Assembly (NCBI GenBank): GCA_013399895.1
Contig: VXBA01003505.1
Coordinates: forward strand, 142,257 to 206,256
Length of the DNA: 64,000 bases
Direction of reading: 5' to 3'
DNA from: Serilophus lunatus
Taxonomy: Eukaryota; Chordata; Aves; Passeriformes; Eurylaimidae
The notes beneath the pieces were generated by a model that was not told the DNA's origin, made no database searches, and worked only from the letters and a program-made list of their open reading frames with translations. Shown piece after piece: positions 58,001 through 64,000 of this stretch; within the stretch, counting starts at the first letter, position 1; each line of letters begins with the position of its first letter. A program made the translations under genes and the position numbers.

Positions 58001-61000
58001 CTCCCCAAATGAAGCCTATGGCAGGTCTCATTCCTGTGAGATATCCAAAGCATGGGGTTAATATTTGGAAGCACCTGATGAGCCAAGGAAATGGTTTATT
58101 TAGATGTACCTTCCCACAGTGATTTTTCCTTTGGAGTTCAAGGTTCCTTGGGTTGAGGGGTGGGCAGGCAGGGCTGGCCAGGACCGAGCCATTGGCTGTA
58201 TTTGTGGGCAAACCTGAGGAAATGTGGAGTCCAGAAGGGTCCTGGGAGCTTCTGTTGCCCGAAGCAACAGGCACTGGAGCCAGGGCTGGCTGCAAGCAGT
58301 GATCCATCCTGGCTTATCCCAACATCCAGCATTGGGAGTGATGTCTTAGTGAGACTTGCAACTCCAGCAAGTGTAAAATTTGTTAAACACATTGCTTTGG
58401 CTTTTTTTAATTTTTTTTTTTTTCCTTTCCCTCTGGAACATGTTGAGCTGCCAACTGTCCTGTTTACTCCCTGGTATAATTCAAGATGCAGCATCCCCAA
58501 GCGAGACAGTTGCTGGCTCCCCAAAATACTGTATCTTTGCTTGCATAACACTTCTCCTCTGCAAATCACGGCCCTGGCAGAGTTCGTGGCCTGGTGGATT
58601 TGTTGAGGATCATTTAATTTAAAAACGGATTTAACCTCTCAGCAGACACTCTGCTGGACCTGTCTGGGGCATCACAGCTTCCAGCCATTTCTCTGGGATT
58701 TTGGGAAAGGGCTGCCTGTCAGATGGGATGTTTTTCTTTCTTTGACAGTGGGTTTAGTCCAAGAATATATCAATGTAGAATTTTCCACTTGCAGGGCAAG
58801 AGGAAATCTACATGTATTTTTAGCTACACAGACAGTGAAACCATTACATTAATTTGTCTTTGTGTTAATAAAAGCACTCCTTGCCTTTAGAGAATGATAA
58901 TGGCACTAGATAAATGTATCCAGGAGCACCATTGTGAGTGGCAGCTGGAGAATGAGAACTTGATGGGATGTAAAATGAAAGAAAAATGTTTGCAATCAGT
59001 TTTGTGCTTCATTCTCCTCTTACCCCGGCTACCTGAGATGTTCAACACATCATTCTACAATTATGTGGTAGTGGTTTGTTGGTTTTTTTTTTTTAAGAAA
59101 AGGCATTGTAAGTCTTCTGTAAGAAACTCTCAAGATATTATTTTCATGCAAATAGCTTTGTGTGCTAAATTGAGGAACTTAAGAACCACAGAAAATACAG
59201 GAAATGTGGGCAGAATGCATTCGAAATGTAGAAGTTTCCTGGGAGTTGTCAACAGCTATTTAAGAAGTCGATTGCCCGCACCTTTCAGCAGCTTTTCTTT
59301 GTGATTGCTGGGGGAAAAAACCCAGCAATTACTGAACTGAAAAGAGCGTTTTTAGCTTGTTGCACTGAGGAACAAGTCTGGGGAGTGATAACGAACGGGA
59401 CAGCGCTCCACGGCTCGTCTTTCTGGCTTTGAGGAAAATCCAGTCGACAACAAAGCCCGATTTGATTATTATTTTTTTTTTTCATAGTTCGTAAATTTAT
59501 GGTAAGAGGATGGCCGGATTTCTAGATGGCTTTCCTTTAAGGTTTGTGTGACACCTTCTTTCCTGCCTGTGCCTTTCCTTCGGTGCAGCCCTAGAAGGAA
59601 CCCCCTTTCCCGGTGGAAAGATCTTTATTGCTCGCACGGGCTCGTACAGAAGGTGAGCGTTCAAAGTCTGGATTCCCGAGGGCCAAAGCAGCCTGGGAAA
59701 AGCCTCCTCTTGAAACGGAGTGGGCTGTGAATACAGCCAGTGACTTTTCCACGCCACAAAGATGAGCACTTTCTACTTCACTGCTGCGAGTGATTAAGGA
59801 AAACAATTGCACTCTGACAACACGCCTTGACATTTTAAAATGAAAAAGGAATGAAGAGCACATTCTGGGAGGCTTGCCATTGATGAGAATGAATTTCCCT
59901 GGATGGCAGCCTTTTGGAAAGTCCGATTCTATTTTTTTATTTTAGAAGGCTGCCTAGAACAGGCAATCCTGTCACAGGGGACGAGTGGTGGATCAGAGGA
60001 GTTCAGGGGGTAACCTGGGGCACGAAAATGGCTCTACACACTCCCTCGTGAGCCCACTGAAAGGCAAACGAGAAAAATGCCCGTGAGGGAGAACAAAGAG
60101 GGGAGGGGGAACTGGGTTAATGCTGATAAATGAATATTTGACGTTTAAGTTCAACTTCCATTTGCTGGCAAATGAAAACTATTGTGTCAACACTGCAGGA
60201 AATGGGCCACGGGGTTTTTTATCATTCTTTTTTTTTTCCACCAAAGGTTAATTCTTCTTTGGTTTAAAAGAAAAAAAAAAAAGTGAGAAACGTTGACTTT
60301 AAAGATAGGCAAACACACCCTGTGCAGCACAGCCCAGCATCTGGCAGGGGGCTGTTGGTGTCCACGATGGAATTGAAGGAAGAGCTTTCTGGACAGGTGT
60401 AGAATGTATTGCAGTTAGCCCTGTTCCTGTAGGAATTTTCTGCTCCTTGTGCCGCTCACTTGGTTAAAACTGGGATGTTTACAGCCCCACCTTTTTATAG
60501 GCAGCGTGCGATAGGTAATGTTATGTGCAAAATCTGTTTAGTCCCCTGATGGAAGAAGTAAACTTGGGTGAGGCTCGTTCTCCCACGAATTCTTGGCATG
60601 CCATAAAATCCCCCGTTGCAGTCCTCCAAAATATTAGCTGTAAAACTTGGGCCTTGTTAAAGTTACAATCAGAAGATGTGATAAAAGGATTACTCGAGCA
60701 CACATTACCATGGAATTTTCATCCAGGGCATTCGGTTTTTGAGTACCGTGGTTTGCCTGGCAAAATCCTGTGGTGGCTGCTAGGGTGGAAAACACAAACC
60801 CTCCTTTAAATAATGCATCCCTTCCCTGCTGTGTCTCTCCTCTGGTTCAAAGACAGTCCCCCTTTAAAGTTTTATCAGTAGTTTTATCGTTGCTCACAGG
60901 CAAAAGGTACTGATCCAAAACACCCAGTAAAATCGCGATGGAGAAGTTTAGCACGGAGGGAGAAGTGCACCTTTCTCCTGCTGTTTTTAATTGATCCTTC

Positions 61001-61445
61001 CTGATGGGTGTTTATTTGGGAGGAGTGTCCCGGGAGGGTGGCAGGAGTTTGAGGGCTGCTGTTCTGGCAGACATCTCCACCTCTGCTGAACCATCCAGCA
61101 GGAGAACCCGTGCTAGAACAGAGCAGAGCAAAGGTACTGTCTTCGATTTCTTTCCCCAGGCAGCTCTGCAGAGCTTTTTCTGCCCTTGCAAAATGCCTTT
61201 TGGCTTTTTCCCTTCTTCTTTTTTTTTTGATATTATCTATGACCTGTCAATGCTCCTGAAACAGTAAAGAATGGATGTGGCTCTGTGCAGTAATTGAAAG
61301 GTGGGTATGTTATACAAGGCATGGAGAGACCCGAGCTGATGCTTTCTCAAAGCATCATTAATGCTTGTTTTTCAGAGCAGTCCCAGTGAGCACAGGCAGT
61401 GCTGCAGTGGGAGAGGCCCCTCCCCAAGGGAAAACACCGGGCAAT
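55034..61445. other. intergenic, no gene recognised
   Basis: About 6.4 kb without a recognisable exon. It contains a 97-codon forward open frame at 55906-56199 with helix-like composition but no known family, T-rich runs near 57189-57203 and 58409-58423, and AT-rich stretches at 56860-57060 and 60100-60900. Confidence 0.4.
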
Positions 61446-61556
61446 GATGGAATTACGAAATGGTTTGAGTTGGAGGGGACCTTCAACCTCACCTGGTTCC
61501 CCCTCTGTGCCATGGGCAGGGTCACCTTCCACTAGACCAAGGTGCTCAGAGCTCCA
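61446..61556 (-). mobile_element. CR1 LINE tail, short old copy
   Basis: Reverse-oriented: GGTTTGAGTTGGAGGGGACC, GTGCCATGGGCAGGGTCACC, TTCCACTAGACCAAGGTGCT. Only the terminal ~110 bp survive. Confidence 0.85.
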
Positions 61557-62271
61557 AGCTGGGGAGGCAGAGGTATAAAAACAAACTGCTGCAATCTGGG
61601 CTTGTCTCTGTGCCTGGTGCTCCCTCCCAGTTGGCTTCTGGAGGTGTCAGTTTAACAGGAATGGTTTGGCATGGGTTAACAGAGGAAATTTAAGCCATCT
61701 CAGCCCAGGCCTTAATTTCGATGAGCACTATTTGGTCTGGAGCCTGCTTGGCCTTTTGGGCTGAGGCTGCATTAATCCTGGCTTTGGAGAGAGCACTTAA
61801 TTACTTAAGGAGGATAATATCAATCTGTGTATTGGCATTGGAGGGAAAATGTTAATGTTACCTCTTCATGCTTCTCTGGCTTCTTTTCATGGCAACATCC
61901 AAACAAAGTGTTGTTTCCGAACAGGAAAGTGTATTTCCCTTCTCTTTGGGACGTCAGCACTGTGGTGGCAGCAGCTCTGGGAATCCCCTTCAGACTGTTC
62001 CCTTATGTGCATTACTGTTATGTATGTTATTGCTACCAGCTCTTTCTCTCCAAGGCCCCTGCAAAGCCAGGGAAAAAGGCTCCTTTCAATCTCTGGAGTC
62101 TCCTCAATTTAGGATGCTGTCGGTTTTGCTGAGTGTGTTCTACCCCACCAAACATTTTTCTTGGTCAGTCTGGCTGCCACTTTAGATCTCTAGTTCTCCC
62201 CATGCTGCCTTTCTGTTTGGAGGGAGATGCAAGAAATTCACCCTGGAACAACCAGGACTGGGAGGCATTTC

Positions 62272-62308
<37 letters not shown>

Positions 62309-62937
62309 CCCCCTGCTTGCTTTCTGCAGAGGTGTAAAGCCCAGCATGGCAAATTCTGACAATTCAGCTAAAATATCCAGCATTTAGGCCTTGTATTTTT
62401 ACTGTAGGGAGGGAAAGAGGCATTTTATAAAGCTTCACAGTGGATTGATACAGAGGTGGGAGCAGAGGAGTCTGATGTGGGGTTTTCTCGGAAGCCTGCT
62501 GCAGCATTTTCATGCATGGCTTCCCGGGTATCTGCACAGGTATTTATCCACTATGTAAGTAGGAGATTGACATCTTTATAGATCTATTACAGATATGTTC
62601 TCAGCTCAAGGTCGTGGTTTTCTTTGTCTCTTGTGTGCATCTCATTTGCTGCCTCTCTCCAGGCCCTATGCATGCCCTGGGACTGGTGATCCATGCTCTG
62701 AACTCTCCTGTCTCCCATACTTCAGGTCCTGTTTTGTTGTCTTCTGTCTGCAGAGATTTCTCCTTTGAGTCATAACGTGCTCATGCATTTCCTAGTTGCT
62801 GTTGGGGCTGCATAGATTACAATTAAATATATATTTAAATTGTGCAGATTTGTAGGTTTGTGGTGGTTTTTTTTTCTCTCTGGAATCTAATAAGTTTATT
62901 GTTGGTGTGAAAGTACTGAAGGTCTTTAACTGATCTT
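61557..62937. other. intergenic, no gene seen
   Basis: No exon recognised. Contains the long poly-T run. Confidence 0.5.
62277..62308. repeat. poly-T homopolymer, 32 bases
   Basis: Uninterrupted T run flanked by CTCCTC and CCCCCTGC. On the minus strand it is a poly-A run; no retroposed gene was recognised beside it. Length in an assembly is error-prone. Confidence 0.9.
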
Positions 62938-62998
62938 AACAACAAGAAAGTTGGAATTGATGGTCTTGGAGGTCTTTTACAACTGTAATGACTCTACA
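62938..62998 (+). mobile_element. CR1 LINE terminal tail
   Basis: Forward end of a CR1: AAGTTGGAATTGATGGTCTT, GGAGGTCTTTTACAACTG, TAATGACTCTACAGGATC. About 60 bp, degraded. Confidence 0.7.
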
Positions 62999-64000
62999 GG
63001 ATCTGTTACTTAGGAAAGCAGCTGGATTGCTACTTATCTGAGCTTGATGCCCAGAGCATGTTAGGTTTCTTAAAGCATCACAGAGACTTAACTGACTCCC
63101 TACCCTCCAAAACTCTAATTAAAGGAGTGAATAATTTGGTAAGGACATACCAATTGTGATTCCCTGATTCAGAGGAATAATTCCCGGGGGAGGGAATAGA
63201 AGTTGTACCATGAATATCCCCTTCTGACAACTGGGATTTCCCTTCTGGAAACTTCACCTGCTGGGCCTTGGGGAGAGACTGAACACAGAGGGAGAGAATG
63301 GGTTGGAGCAGGGAATTCATGGAGGTTGTTCATAGAAGGCACTCTTAGGAAGCTGCATTCAGCATTTGCCTGTGGGATATGCCCAGAAACCCAACCCCCT
63401 TGACTTTCCAAGCTGTTTAATAGTATTTTTATGAACCCTCAAGGCTCACCACTTTCCCTGTTTTTCTAACCTGCAGCCTGTTTCTCCCCACCAAGCTCAG
63501 CCTTCACTTCCCTCCCCTCCCTGAGCGATACCTTTCCCATCCAACCTTCAAGGCTTTCTCACTGGCAGAAATTCCTGCAGGTGGAGCTGGAATGACATCC
63601 TGCTGCTGGAATAAGTTATGAGGCATCCTTTGTAATTGCTGCCCTGAGGTTCTTGGGTCTCTGCTTGCTCTCCATGTGCCCGTGTGAACATCCCATGTGC
63701 CCAATGTCCTTGTGGTCCACAGGTAATCAGAGCAGTGGGGGCCAGTCCACCCTTCAGCTCTTGTTAAATCAGGGAGGTTGGGCCACCTGCCGACCATGAA
63801 ACTGGAATATCAGAAGATATTGTGCAGCAGTTGAGTTCATTTTCTTGTAACAGTTGTCCTGATTTAATTCCGACAGGAGGCAATCTCATTGCACTGCTGT
63901 CCCCCAAGGACTGCCATGAAAAGCATGGACTGGAGTGGAAAACGATTTGCTACTGGATTCAGCTGTTTGATATTATCCTTGATAAGGCTGTGTTGGATTT
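62999..64000. other. intergenic, no gene seen
   Basis: No exon or repeat with clear landmarks recognised to the end of the window. Confidence 0.5.

Noticed and set aside
1..64000. CRISPR arrays, tRNA or rRNA genes, bacterial operons, integrated viral genes
   Set aside because: None were recognised; the only repeat arrays are short simple repeats and dispersed CR1 copies.

Overview
The window is nuclear DNA from a bird. It has spliced vertebrate genes with GT-AG introns, CpG-rich promoters, and many CR1 LINE tails of the avian type. The CR1 subfamily style (tails with the pattern 'gtgcccagagaagctgtggctgcccc') suggests a neoavian bird, probably a songbird; the species is an inference. Nothing bacterial, viral or plasmid-like was seen, and there is no sign of an undescribed gene system.

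Two complete protein-coding genes are present, arranged tail to tail. SGPL1 (sphingosine-1-phosphate lyase 1) runs on the + strand from a GC-box/CpG promoter near 2.7-2.93 kb to a stop codon at 29803. Fourteen coding exons join in phase to a 561-residue protein with the ER-anchor helix and all PLP-site residues intact. PCBD1 (pterin-4a-carbinolamine dehydratase, also DCoH, the dimerisation cofactor of HNF1) runs on the - strand from a CpG island at about 38.4-39.07 kb to a stop at 34462. Four coding exons give exactly 104 residues. The order SGPL1-PCBD1 matches the human 10q22 order. The two enzymes are in unrelated pathways (sphingolipid catabolism; tetrahydrobiopterin recycling plus HNF1 co-activation), so the neighbourhood is conserved synteny and not a functional unit.

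Layout: 1-2.26 kb is intergenic and holds an old CR1 reverse-transcriptase fragment. A CR1 piece at 2.26-2.50 kb abuts the SGPL1 promoter. SGPL1 introns occupy most of 3-29.7 kb, with CR1 copies in introns 1 and 10. The stretch 29.8-34.46 kb holds the two facing 3' ends and a CR1 copy. PCBD1 and its promoter lie at 34.46-39.07 kb, with CR1 copies in intron 1. From 39.1 to 64 kb no exon could be recognised; it contains CR1 remnants, a long homopolymer, a GC-rich patch and several AT-rich stretches that may be regulatory.

The more notable observations are a GC-AG intron in PCBD1, a near-perfect HNF1-type palindrome just inside PCBD1 intron 1, start codons of both genes lying exactly at the end of exon 1, and an inverted pair of CR1 fragments near 41 kb.
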